DNA from: Alphaproteobacteria bacterium
Lineage (GTDB): Bacteria > Pseudomonadota > Alphaproteobacteria > Rickettsiales > SXRF01
Length of the DNA: 64,000 nt
Reading direction: 5' to 3'
Assembly (NCBI GenBank): GCA_025362975.1
Contig: JANYES010000021.1
Span: forward strand, 186,001 to 250,000
Below the pieces are notes generated by a model that saw only the letters and a list, made by a program, of their open reading frames with translations, searched no databases and was not told the DNA's origin. A program made the position numbers and the translations under genes. The first letter of the stretch is position 1; every line of letters begins with the position of its first letter. This document shows positions 47,292 through 55,742 of this stretch, piece after piece.

Positions 47292-48986
47292 CTAGCCTTT
47301 ATTTGCCTGTGCGTTGAACTTAAGGTTCTTCATAAAGTCCGAACCCCCACCGGCGATTTTTTCAGTGCCGAGACCGCCGAACAGCGCTTTACCATCGGCG
47401 ATACCGCCGCCCATCGCCATGCCGCTGCCGATGAACGGAATGATTTCGAGCATTTCAATAAAGATATAACCGGTGATGAGCGCCATGAACGAAGACACCA
47501 GCACGTTGAGAATATACGACGTCGTATTTTTATCGTCCGAAGAGCCGTCAAAGCCATTGGCAACGGCAAGATGGTCCCAGTCCACGGTTCGGGTCGGGAT
47601 ATCGATTTCGAAGAATTTCGGTTTCGGGCCGCCGATGCCCAGCACGTTCATGACGCCTTCCTTGCGCGACGCAATATAGTCCACCATCTGGTTGGCGATC
47701 TTGCCGCCGGCACCATCGTCCGCAGCGCCGTTAGGCTGCTGCTGCGACGCTTTGATCGCTTTACTGTCGATAGTGATGGCGCGGCCTTTAGTGTCTTTTT
47801 CCGTGTACATGCCTTTCATGTTCACCCAGTCACCCAGCTTCTGATCCCAGCCTGTAGGGCCATTTACGCCGGGCCTGCCGTTCGGGCAGGCAACGGTCAA
47901 CGGCTGCGAGAAGCACGGATCTCTGCCCGCCACCGAGTTATACAGCGAGTTTTTGCCGGAGAACACCACCGTGTCGAACGCGGCGAGCAACATCGCAAGA
48001 TAGCCGAAAAGCACCATCGGCTGAATCATGAAGCTGGTAAGCAACTTTAGCCATTTGTCAAAATACGTCTTCGTCGACTTGAACAGCAGCATGGGGATGA
48101 ACATCGGTGAAATAACCACCATGAACGCCACGCCCATATACGACGACAAGAAAATATAACAGCATTTGATAATCGCATAGACCATCTTGTAAATAAGGTA
48201 AATGCCTATCAGGCCGATGGTAAAACCGATAGTGTTGGAGAACAAACACGCGGTCATGAAGCCCACGACACCGGCAGTAATCGTAAACGGCGAGAAAATA
48301 CCGCCGATCAGCGTTTCAATAGCGCAATCCACCGAGTCCCACACCAGCAGCACACCAGACGTATCGCCGAATTTCGGGCAATCGCCCATCAGGCCGAAGC
48401 GGCTGGAAAGCAGCACGTAGCCGCAAACCACCGAAAGCATTTCTTCCATGATATCCAGCAACAGCCCGAAATTACCGTTATGCAGGCCCAGCATATCGAG
48501 AGAATTACCGCCGAAATTCATGCTGAATGTCGTCACAAACCCGACTTTCATCGCCATCACCAGCGCGTCTCGCAGCGGCGCCGTTTCGGTGCCCGTCACC
48601 ATCTTTATCCCCCAGAACATCACCGCGAGGATGCAGCACACCGACACCGTGTTAGCGAGGTACGTCGAGAATGGAATCAGGAAATCATTGGTGCCCGCAA
48701 GGATGGTTTCCTTGATGCACGGAATCATGCGGCGCACTAGCCCGAAGCCCGGGCAGGCGTCTATCTTGTGGTGCTGGGGATTAAGGATAACGTTGTTGCA
48801 ATTAGGGCCCGGGCAGCTGTCGCCGGTCTGCTCGTCGTACATGTAAGGAATCCCGCCAAAGCCGTAAGCCTGCGCATTTGAAGGGGTTAGCGTTAGAAAA
48901 AAGGTAAGCAAAAGCAGCGCCAGCCAGACCACGGACCGGAAAATCTCTAACCCGCTAGGGTCATTTTTTCCCTTCTTTGGACGCAA
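47292..48986 (-). CDS. virB6: VirB6/TrbL-family type IV secretion channel protein (first copy)
   Basis: A 564-residue VirB6 family protein. Signal peptide about 1-40 (NAQA|YGF), a periplasmic segment with several cysteines (SCPGPNCNN, IPCIKE), membrane helices from about 95 to 345, a large periplasmic or cytosolic loop (about 355-475), and one more hydrophobic segment near 490-530. The ATG lies 26 bases inside virB4, so the two are translationally linked. Multiple dissimilar VirB6 proteins in series are typical of the Rickettsiales rvh system. Confidence 0.87.
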   Translation of the reverse strand: MRPKKGKNDPSGLEIFRSVVWLALLLLTFFLTLTPSNAQAYGFGGIPYMYDEQTGDSCPGPNCNNVILNPQHHKIDACPGFGLVRRMIPCIKETILAGTNDFLIPFSTYLANTVSVCCILAVMFWGIKMVTGTETAPLRDALVMAMKVGFVTTFSMNFGGNSLDMLGLHNGNFGLLLDIMEEMLSVVCGYVLLSSRFGLMGDCPKFGDTSGVLLVWDSVDCAIETLIGGIFSPFTITAGVVGFMTACLFSNTIGFTIGLIGIYLIYKMVYAIIKCCYIFLSSYMGVAFMVVISPMFIPMLLFKSTKTYFDKWLKLLTSFMIQPMVLFGYLAMLLAAFDTVVFSGKNSLYNSVAGRDPCFSQPLTVACPNGRPGVNGPTGWDQKLGDWVNMKGMYTEKDTKGRAITIDSKAIKASQQQPNGAADDGAGGKIANQMVDYIASRKEGVMNVLGIGGPKPKFFEIDIPTRTVDWDHLAVANGFDGSSDDKNTTSYILNVLVSSFMALITGYIFIEMLEIIPFIGSGMAMGGGIADGKALFGGLGTEKIAGGGSDFMKNLKFNAQANKG

Positions 48987-51387
48987 GTTTTTCCCTCTCC
49001 AATCTTACTTTTGCCTGGAACGGCGGCATCCATGCCTCCGGTGCGTCACCAACCTCAGCACGTACTTCATCCAGTATCGAAACGGTTTCGGCGCGCGCCG
49101 ACAGTACATTGATCACATCGTCCATGCCCGACAAATCGATACGCGCCACGACCACGTCCTTGCCTTGCTTCACGAGGAAGTAGCGGCTTCCGGGGTCGGT
49201 GGTTTTCAACAAATTGAATTCGCGGTCGCTGACCATGAAGGCCTTGCGGTACGCCTCCGTTGCTTTCGGGTTCGGCAGGAAGATCTGCGTGGCCGTTTGC
49301 TGGATGAGCGTTTCGGAAATCGCCGAGTTCGTCGCGTCTTCGACAGATTGCGTCGCGAACACCACCATGCCATTGAGCTTGCGAAGCGTCTTGAGCCAAT
49401 CGCGGATGCGTCCGCCGAAGATTTTATTATCAATCAGCGCCCATGCTTCGTCGAGAATGATGATGGTGGGCGTGCCGTCGAGCGACAGGTTGATGCGGTG
49501 GAATAAATATAGCAGCGTCGGTTCAAGACTTACGCGCTCTTTAAGCACTTCGCCCATTTCAAAGCCGAACGAATTACCAATGGTGAAATCTACAACATCG
49601 GTTTCATTGTCGAACAAGCCCGCATAAGAGCCGCCGGAATGCCACATTTTCAAACGCCCTGCGAGTGTGCCCGGGCCTTCAATGCCAAGGAACGGCGCGA
49701 TGTTGCGCAGCATGCGGTCTTTTTTCGCGAGCTTGTAGTTACCGGCGATGGCTTCGTTGATGCGCTCCATATCTTCGGCCATGAACGGCTCGTCATGCAC
49801 GGTAACCATCGTGTGCAGCCATTCGGCGAGGAACGTGCGATTTTCCGACGTATCCGGCAAATGCAGAGGATTGAAATTACATTTCTCACCCGGCTCGATG
49901 ATTGTGAATTTACCACCGATCGCACGGATAAAGATTTCCGCGCCCCTGTCCTTATCGAAGAAGAATACGCGGCAATTGAACTTCTGCGCCTGCGCACAGA
50001 GGAAGTTAAGAAGCACGGTTTTACCCGCGCCAGTAGGCCCAATGATGGTGGTATGTCCCACGTCGCGGTTATGGAAGTTGAAAAAATACGGCGTGCCGGA
50101 CGACGTATCGAACACCGTCACCGCATCGCCCCAATGGTTGTTTGCAATCTTGCCCGTCGGGTAATTATGCAAGCTCGCAAAACCAGCAAGATTCATCGTA
50201 TTGATATCCGCACCACGCGCCACGCAATCGAAGTTTGCCGGAAGCTGCGCCCAGAACGCTTGCTCCATCACGAATTTTTCACGCACCGGGTTGATGCCCA
50301 AATTCACCAGCTCGGCAATCGCGAGCGACAATACTTTTTCCAATTCCGGCAGCGATTCTTCAAAGCACATCACCGTCAGATGGTGCGGCCCGAACGCCAC
50401 GTGCCCCGACATCGCCATATCCAGCGCGTCGGAAATTTCCGCGATCTGCGAAATAGCCGCGTCTTCCGCCGCCATCATTCGCCGCTGGCGAATCTGCATG
50501 CGGTTGATGTTCACCGAGCGGTTATGGAAGGAGAAAGATTGCGAGATCAAAAACTCAAATGGCAACTGTAAAAACCCGTCGAGCAACCCCGCCGCCGTCG
50601 CGGGCGAATATTCTTTGATGCTGATCAGCCCTGCGAATCGCTTTCGAGGCGCACCAGACACTTCGATGGCGCGGCTGCCGAAATACAAACGATACAGCGG
50701 TAGGTAATGCGCCATGTTCGTCGCGGTCAAACGCATCGGCTGTGTAAATCCGCAGTTGATGATCATCGCCAGAAATTCCATCGGCTCGGAAAACACGCCA
50801 TGTTCATTTTCGTAGGTCGTGAGTAGCTTCGCGCCGTAATCGCGCAAGGTCGCGCCTAAGCGCGCCACGGCTTCGGCAAGTTCCTTGTGCGCGTCACGCA
50901 TCGAGTCGATCTGCGCGGTTTTATTACCGGCTTCCGAAGCTTTTTTCAGGTAATGATGTATCTTCGCCGCGCCTTTAGTATCGGCTTTGCGCACGACAGT
51001 GATGTAGATTTCGTTGATATACGAGTCTTTGTTCGAGTGCTTCTCGTGCCACAGCTTATCGACATAGGCGGCAAAGCCCGGCGGCTGTTTGCCTGACGGA
51101 TAGGCGCTCTGGCGCTTGCGTAGCGTGTGGAACCACACGGCGAACGTGCCGTCCGCCATCGATTTCAACAGCGAGTTGCGCACTAATTTTTTCATGTCGA
51201 CGTCTTCGTCGTCCGCCGTTTCGAACGAGAAGCCTTCGAGTTTTAAAATCTGGACGAATTCTTTTTTCTTGGTGAGAATCGTTTCACGATCCCAGTGATA
51301 CTCGTATGGAATAAACGTAGCAGCAGACACTTCCAGCTTGGAATAAGTCGCTTTCTGCGTTTTGCGTCGTGATATCGTGAAACTCAT
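48961..51387 (-). CDS. virB4: Type IV secretion ATPase VirB4
   Basis: An 808-residue ATPase that energises pilus/substrate steps at the inner membrane. The N-terminal CagE-like domain is followed by Walker A GPTGAGKTVLLNF, Walker B TIIILDEAWALI and the VFATQSVEDA sensor motif. Length and motifs match VirB4/RvhB4. It follows virB3 by 55 bases and is not fused to it. The remaining core genes (virB8, virB9, virB10, virB11, virD4) are not in this window. Confidence 0.96.
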   Translation of the reverse strand: MSFTISRRKTQKATYSKLEVSAATFIPYEYHWDRETILTKKKEFVQILKLEGFSFETADDEDVDMKKLVRNSLLKSMADGTFAVWFHTLRKRQSAYPSGKQPPGFAAYVDKLWHEKHSNKDSYINEIYITVVRKADTKGAAKIHHYLKKASEAGNKTAQIDSMRDAHKELAEAVARLGATLRDYGAKLLTTYENEHGVFSEPMEFLAMIINCGFTQPMRLTATNMAHYLPLYRLYFGSRAIEVSGAPRKRFAGLISIKEYSPATAAGLLDGFLQLPFEFLISQSFSFHNRSVNINRMQIRQRRMMAAEDAAISQIAEISDALDMAMSGHVAFGPHHLTVMCFEESLPELEKVLSLAIAELVNLGINPVREKFVMEQAFWAQLPANFDCVARGADINTMNLAGFASLHNYPTGKIANNHWGDAVTVFDTSSGTPYFFNFHNRDVGHTTIIGPTGAGKTVLLNFLCAQAQKFNCRVFFFDKDRGAEIFIRAIGGKFTIIEPGEKCNFNPLHLPDTSENRTFLAEWLHTMVTVHDEPFMAEDMERINEAIAGNYKLAKKDRMLRNIAPFLGIEGPGTLAGRLKMWHSGGSYAGLFDNETDVVDFTIGNSFGFEMGEVLKERVSLEPTLLYLFHRINLSLDGTPTIIILDEAWALIDNKIFGGRIRDWLKTLRKLNGMVVFATQSVEDATNSAISETLIQQTATQIFLPNPKATEAYRKAFMVSDREFNLLKTTDPGSRYFLVKQGKDVVVARIDLSGMDDVINVLSARAETVSILDEVRAEVGDAPEAWMPPFQAKVRLEREKLASKEGKK

Positions 51388-51442
51388 AGCTTCTCCGGGA
51401 ATGCGGCCACATTATCAGAAATGAAATTTGGCCACATCGTGT

Positions 51443-51742
51443 TTAGTATGGATCATACGAATTGGTAAATCCATGAAAACCTCGATTGACGCATTTATAA
51501 CCCTTCGCCATTTTGATGATGAAGAGTTCGATCGCCCGCGGCTCTTTCAAGCAGATCAAGAAACCAATCAGGTGGACCGTCGGCGCAACCATGAGCAGGA
51601 TTTTAAAATCCTGCGTGTTGATGAACGTGATCATGCTTACGATGGCGTTGATCACGAAGTACATATAGCTCACCCCCATGATCATGGTCGGGCGCGTTAA
51701 ACCCTGAAATAACGGATCGGAAGAGAGGCGGCCTGACGACAT
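51443..51742 (-). CDS. virB3: Type IV secretion protein VirB3
   Basis: A 99-residue inner-membrane protein with two close hydrophobic segments (about 20-40 and 48-66) and the N-terminal DPLFQGLTRPTMIMGV motif of VirB3. The ending is basic and polar. An AAGGA Shine-Dalgarno lies 7 bases before the ATG. It is the first gene of virB3-virB4-virB6-virB6-virB6-virB7; the 312-base gap upstream must hold the promoter. Confidence 0.92.
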   Translation of the reverse strand: MSSGRLSSDPLFQGLTRPTMIMGVSYMYFVINAIVSMITFINTQDFKILLMVAPTVHLIGFLICLKEPRAIELFIIKMAKGYKCVNRGFHGFTNSYDPY

Positions 51743-52054
51743 GGAAAAATCCTTTTGTGATCTTTGATTTTACAATGGGTTGCTTAACAAATAGTGAACA
51801 GAGCGATCACTAGTTAATAGGATAGCATAGATTTGTTGCAGTTTTGTTGCAATTGCTGGCTATCTGCGACGATTTTGGCGCCATTGTCAAAAAAATGTCA
51901 CAATTGCAAAAATACTGCTTGCAAATTCGATGTTTGAGCAAGCACGCATGGGCGTTTTAAAAACCTTTGGACAAACTGTAAGGGTCTGATTATTAGTCTA
52001 GTTACAAGAGTTGTCCCTTCCTCACCCCTTAAAATCCGCAACAAGCTGTAGTAT
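51743..52054. promoter_or_regulatory. Divergent virB3/dadA control region with repeated TTGCAA sites
   Basis: This 312-base stretch holds no gene. The palindrome TTGCAA occurs at 51847-51852, 51904-51909 and 51919-51924, and TTTGTTGCA is directly repeated at 51832-51840 and 51843-51851 (11-base period). A one-mismatch CtrA-like box (TTAA-N7-TGAA) lies at 51784-51798, close to the virB3 start. The region must contain promoters for both directions, but I cannot place -35/-10 pairs with confidence. Confidence 0.4.
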
Positions 52055-53308
52055 ATGAAAGTATTGATTTTAGGCTCCGGTCTGCTTGGCGTCACCACCG
52101 CATATGAACTCGGCAAGCGCGGGTTCGACGTAACAGTTATCGATCGCAACGAAGAAAGTGCGCGCGAAACCAGCTATGCTAATGGCGGGCAATTATCGTA
52201 TAGCCACGCCGAACCGTGGGCATCGCCAGCGGTTTTGTCAAAATTACCGAAATGGATTGGCCGCTATGACGCGCCGCTGCAATTCAAACTCCGCGCCGAC
52301 TGGCAGATGATCAAATGGGGTCTGCGCTTCTTCGGCAATTGCACCACTAAAAAAGCCAGCATGAACTGCGTCAACATGCTGCGCCTCGGCCTTTACAGCC
52401 GCAAAAAAATGCAAGAAATGCGCGAGGAATCCGGCGTACAGTTCGATTTTGGCTCCAAAGGCATCCTGCATATTTACAGCAAGGACGAAGATTTCGCCCA
52501 CGCCAAAACCCAGCTTGAATTCCAGGCGAAATTCGGCTGCGTCCAGAAAATCCTGACCAAAGATGAAGTCTACGCGCTGGAACCCGCGCTGAAACACAGC
52601 GAGCGCGTCATCGTCGGCGGCATCCACGCCGTGGAAGACGAAACCGGCGACCCGTTCTTGTTCTGCAACGCGCTGGCCGAAGTGGCCACCAAGCGCTACG
52701 GCGTGAAATTCATGTACGGCGTGACCATTGAAGAGATCAATGTCAAAGGCAAACGCGTCGTCTCCGTCACCACCGACAAGGGCGACATGGTCGCCGACGG
52801 CTACGTCATGGCGATGGGCTCGTACAGCGCAGCCATGCTGCGTGATATCAATATCAGCGTGCCGATCTACCCGATGAAAGGCTACAGCATCACCATCAAC
52901 GCTAACGAGCATTGCCCGAATATCAGCATGACCGACGGCACGCACAAAATCGTCTACAGCCGCTTGGGCGACCGCATCCGCATCGCGGGGACGGCCGAAT
53001 TTGCCGGTTACAGCCAGGCACTGAATGAAAAGCGCATCGAACCAATCATCCGCGCCGCCAAAAAATTGCTTCCCAAAGCCGACTGGAATCAGGAAATAAA
53101 ACGCTGGGCATGCCTGCGCCCCAGCACCCCGGACGGCCCGCCGATCATGGGTAATACTCCTTATAGCAACTTGTTCCTCAACACCGGCCACGGCACGCTC
53201 GGCTGGACGCAGGCCGCAGGGAGTGCTGCCATCGTCGCCGACGCGATGGAAGGCAAAATACCCGGAATTCTCCTGCAAGGGCTGACGCTGGAAAGATACG
53301 TGAAATGA
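52055..53308 (+). CDS. dadA: D-amino acid dehydrogenase DadA-like FAD oxidoreductase
   Basis: A 417-residue FAD-dependent oxidoreductase of the DadA type. It has the dinucleotide-binding LILGSGLLGVTTAYELGK, the SYANGGQLSYSHAEPWASP motif that marks the DadA small subunit, and the C-terminal CLRPSTPDGPPIMG and NTGHGTLGWTQAAGS. It oxidises D-amino acids, mainly D-alanine, passing electrons to the respiratory chain. The alanine racemase that often follows is absent; a PAP2 phosphatase gene overlaps by 4 bases instead. Confidence 0.88.
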   Translation: MKVLILGSGLLGVTTAYELGKRGFDVTVIDRNEESARETSYANGGQLSYSHAEPWASPAVLSKLPKWIGRYDAPLQFKLRADWQMIKWGLRFFGNCTTKKASMNCVNMLRLGLYSRKKMQEMREESGVQFDFGSKGILHIYSKDEDFAHAKTQLEFQAKFGCVQKILTKDEVYALEPALKHSERVIVGGIHAVEDETGDPFLFCNALAEVATKRYGVKFMYGVTIEEINVKGKRVVSVTTDKGDMVADGYVMAMGSYSAAMLRDINISVPIYPMKGYSITINANEHCPNISMTDGTHKIVYSRLGDRIRIAGTAEFAGYSQALNEKRIEPIIRAAKKLLPKADWNQEIKRWACLRPSTPDGPPIMGNTPYSNLFLNTGHGTLGWTQAAGSAAIVADAMEGKIPGILLQGLTLERYVK

Positions 53309-53940
53309 TCGTTGAAAAAAAGCTTGCTTACGATTGGGCAGGCGCCAACGAGTGGCTGTTCCACGAGATCAATAAACTCGATGGCATTCCCGCGTATAAT
53401 TCCCTGATGGTATTTTTAAGCGCCATCGCCGACCACCATAATTTCATCTATTATTTCATCGCCATCGCCATATACGGTGCCATCGACTGCATCTCCCGCC
53501 GGTTGAGCAAGCGCGTCGGCGGTGGCCAGACGCTGGTGATGTGGATCGGCATCCTGTCCGTATTCGCAGCGGCGTATTTCCTCGACGGCTACATCGTCAC
53601 GCAGCTGAAAGACAACTTCGCCTACCCTCGCCCCTACGTAGCGCTCGACGGCGTGCACATGCTCGGCGCAGGCAAGGACGGTGACGACCATCACAACTTC
53701 CCAAGCGGCCATGCCTCGTTCATCACGGTACTCGTGTGCAGTCTCTGGCCAGCCCTCGTCGGCAAAAAATCACAATTCGGCGCGCTGTTGATTTTCGCCG
53801 TCTGCTGGTCGCGCATCGCGATGGGCATGCATTTTCCGGCGGACGTCGCTGGTGGCTTCCTCATCAGTTTCTTTGTCGTACTTGTTGTGCGCAAAGTGAT
53901 TTACGGCGTTTATAGTAAAATTTTTGGCTGGAAGTGTTGA
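53305..53940 (+). CDS. PAP2 family membrane phosphatase
   Basis: A 211-residue membrane-bound acid phosphatase. The three catalytic motifs are present in order: KDNFAYPRP, FPSGHAS and SRIAMGMHFPADV, with five to six hydrophobic segments around them. Family members dephosphorylate lipid substrates such as undecaprenyl pyrophosphate, phosphatidyl phosphates or lipid A. The specific substrate cannot be told from sequence. Coupled to dadA (ATGA overlap) and followed after 4 bases by a hydrolase gene. Confidence 0.88.
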   Translation: MIVEKKLAYDWAGANEWLFHEINKLDGIPAYNSLMVFLSAIADHHNFIYYFIAIAIYGAIDCISRRLSKRVGGGQTLVMWIGILSVFAAAYFLDGYIVTQLKDNFAYPRPYVALDGVHMLGAGKDGDDHHNFPSGHASFITVLVCSLWPALVGKKSQFGALLIFAVCWSRIAMGMHFPADVAGGFLISFFVVLVVRKVIYGVYSKIFGWKC

Positions 53941-53944
53941 GCTG

Positions 53945-54823
53945 ATGGAACCCAAGCTGCTGCATTTTGACATCCCCGACGCCACGCAGCCCAGCACGCG
54001 CCACCGCGTCGCATGCTATCAATGGGGCGATCCTTCCAAGCCCACCGTACTGTGCGTGCACGGCCTGACGCGCACCAGTCGCGATTTTGATTTCCTCGCC
54101 CAGTCGCTCGCCGAAGATTACCACGTGCTCTGTCCGGATATGCCCGGGCGCGGCTTAAGCGCGTGGCTGAAGAAAACAGATGGCTATAACAACGCGGCAT
54201 ATGTTTCCACCGTCGCCATCATCCTACGCGCTTTAAGCGTGCGCAGAGTACACTGGGTCGGCACCTCGATGGGAGGCATCATGGGCATGCTCGCGGCCAA
54301 CAGCCATCCCAAACTCCTCAAAAGCCTCACGCTCAACGACATCGGCGCCTTCATTCCCGCCGACGGCCTTAAGCGCATCCGCGACATCGCCGACATGAAA
54401 ACAAGCTACCGCACCAAGGCAGAAGCCGAAGAAGCCCTGCACCAGCGCTGCGAAAGTTTTGGCATTACCAGCGAAAAGCAATGGCAGCACATCTTCACCC
54501 ACGGTCTGCGCGTGCACAGCAATGGCATCACCGATTTTACCTACGATCCGGCGATTTTCACCGTGGGTTTCCCCAAGGACATGGAAGTGGTCGATGTGGA
54601 TTTATGGCCGCTCTGGGGTGCGATTTCGAACCTGCCGGTGCTGCTTATCCGCGGCGCACATTCGGATTTACTGACTCGCCGCACTGCGTTGCAAATGGAA
54701 GAACGCCATCAGGATTTGCTGTTCCACGAAGTCGAACATGCTGGCCACGCGCCATCCCTCATGGACAACAAAGAAATAGCGCTTATCCACGAATGGATAA
54801 GCGCCAAGGAAGAAACACCTTAG
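53945..54823 (+). CDS. Alpha/beta hydrolase
   Basis: A 292-residue alpha/beta-hydrolase-fold enzyme. VLCVHGLTRTSRDFDFLA contains the oxyanion HG motif, WVGTSMGGIMGM the nucleophile elbow with Ser, and the C-terminal EVEHAGHAPSLMD the catalytic His. The ATG at 53945 follows a GAG; the in-frame TTG at 53924 inside the PAP2 gene is not needed. The substrate is unknown; last gene of dadA-PAP2-hydrolase. Confidence 0.87.
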   Translation: MEPKLLHFDIPDATQPSTRHRVACYQWGDPSKPTVLCVHGLTRTSRDFDFLAQSLAEDYHVLCPDMPGRGLSAWLKKTDGYNNAAYVSTVAIILRALSVRRVHWVGTSMGGIMGMLAANSHPKLLKSLTLNDIGAFIPADGLKRIRDIADMKTSYRTKAEAEEALHQRCESFGITSEKQWQHIFTHGLRVHSNGITDFTYDPAIFTVGFPKDMEVVDVDLWPLWGAISNLPVLLIRGAHSDLLTRRTALQMEERHQDLLFHEVEHAGHAPSLMDNKEIALIHEWISAKEETP

Positions 54824-54838
54824 GTAAACTGATAAGCG

Positions 54839-55075
54839 CTAAGCGGGGCAGGCCTGCAACAGGCTTGCGTGCTGAGCATGGTCAAGGCCGATGCCGAACA
54901 ACGTGAGCGCAATGGCGAATATATACGTCAGGCGCGAATTTTCGGGCGTGCCGTACATGAAATGGAATGCCAGGGACCCGAGGTTCTTCGCGGAATCGAG
55001 GAGCGCGGCAAACGGGCTTTCCTGATATTGTGCATAATCTGCAGTTATTGCTATGGCAACGGCTGACTTCTTCAT
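54839..55075 (-). CDS. Small single-span membrane protein
   Basis: A 78-residue frame, MKKSAVAIAITADYAQYQ at the start, with one hydrophobic segment near residues 48-64 (LTYIFAIALTLFGIGL). A GGAG lies 7 bases before the ATG, supporting translation. I recognise no family. The 3' end lies 16 bases from the alpha/beta hydrolase stop, tail to tail. Confidence 0.55.
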   Translation of the reverse strand: MKKSAVAIAITADYAQYQESPFAALLDSAKNLGSLAFHFMYGTPENSRLTYIFAIALTLFGIGLDHAQHASLLQACPA

Positions 55076-55203
55076 AAAGGCTCCACCGGCTAATATTTAA
55101 TATCTCGATTTTTTAATTGTAGCAAATTTTAGCGGTATTGTTAAGAACAAACGTCTTATTCACAGCGCCATTTTTGTTATAATTATTGCACAGAGCTGTG
55201 GAA

Positions 55204-55281
55204 ATGCTCGACTATTCCGGCAGCGGTGCGATCTGGTTTCGGGGGATTTTTCAATTGATTGCATGGCATCTCGCTACTTAA
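55204..55281 (+). CDS. Possible 25-residue small protein
   Basis: ATG at 55204, preceded by CTGTGGAA, opens a 25-codon frame MLDYSGSGAIWFRGIFQLIA... ending TAA at 55279-55281. The peptide is amphipathic/hydrophobic with two Trp. It starts about 14 bases after the predicted transcription start. This could be a real small membrane-active protein or chance. Confidence 0.25.
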   Translation: MLDYSGSGAIWFRGIFQLIAWHLAT

Positions 55282-55351
55282 ATTTACCCAAGAGATGAGC
55301 AAGTCAAGCCATTGTAATATAATAAATTGCCCGTGGCGGCCCGCCGCTAAT

Positions 55352-55404
55352 AAAAAACGCATGACGAGACACTATAAAGATAGTGCCCAGTACATGCGTT
55401 TTTT
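55352..55404. terminator. Bidirectional terminator hairpin downstream of rpsU
   Basis: AAAAAACGCATG (55352-55363) pairs with CATGCGTTTTTT (55393-55404); inside, CACTAT (55370-55375) pairs with ATAGTG (55380-55385) around an AAAG loop. T-runs occur in both orientations. On the minus strand it lies 20 bases after the rpsU stop; on the plus strand it would end the candidate small transcript. Confidence 0.85.
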
Positions 55405-55424
55405 AAAGGTCTGAAAAACGACTA

Positions 55425-55628
55425 TTAGTCGTTGCGTTCGGACTGCTTGCGAGCGAGCTTACGCGCGCGGCGCTTCGCTTCTGCAGATTCACGAACTCGT
55501 GCCTCTGAGGGTTTCTCGTAGTGACGGCGCATCTTCATTTCACGGAAAAGGCCTTCACGCTGCATCTTTTTCTTCAAAGCGCGCAGCGCCTGGTCAACAT
55601 TGTTGTCTCTTACGATTACTTCAACCAA
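55425..55628 (-). CDS. rpsU: 30S ribosomal protein S21
   Basis: S21 is a small basic ribosomal protein. The family start [20 protein letters not shown] follows a TTG at 55626-55628 with GGGGG about 10 bases upstream, giving 67 residues, the usual length; the ATG at 55682 would add an 18-residue leader not seen in the family. [14 protein letters not shown] and the Arg/Lys-rich tail are typical. Use of a TTG start may keep translation low or regulated. Confidence 0.93.
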   Translation of the reverse strand: MVEVIVRDNNVDQALRALKKKMQREGLFREMKMRRHYEKPSEARVRESAEAKRRARKLARKQSERND

Positions 55629-55742
55629 AGGAAATATACCCCCTTTTCGGATTTGTTCGATGTTGCATTTAAAGTCGAACATGCATCATACCCCCCGCAG
55701 ATAGCTTTGTCAAAGGGGATAAACACATTTTTTATCAGGCGC

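Larger units (their letters stand above)
55190..55404 (+). ncRNA. Candidate structured RNA transcript
   Basis: In the 349-base gap between a small membrane-protein gene and rpsU, a perfect TATAAT at 55178-55183 is followed by about 200 bases that end at a strong hairpin with a T-run on the plus strand. The interior can fold: ATGGC(ATCTC) near 55263 pairs with GAGAT and GCCAT near 55300-55315, and a short GGCGG/CCGCT hairpin lies near 55335. No -35 box is convincing. I do not recognise 6S, tmRNA, SRP or RNase P RNA. It may instead be the mRNA of the 25-codon frame inside it. Confidence 0.35.

Noticed and set aside
52244-53278. 344-codon minus-strand frame opposite dadA
   Set aside because: Shadow frame; DadA motifs and the operon overlap support the plus strand.
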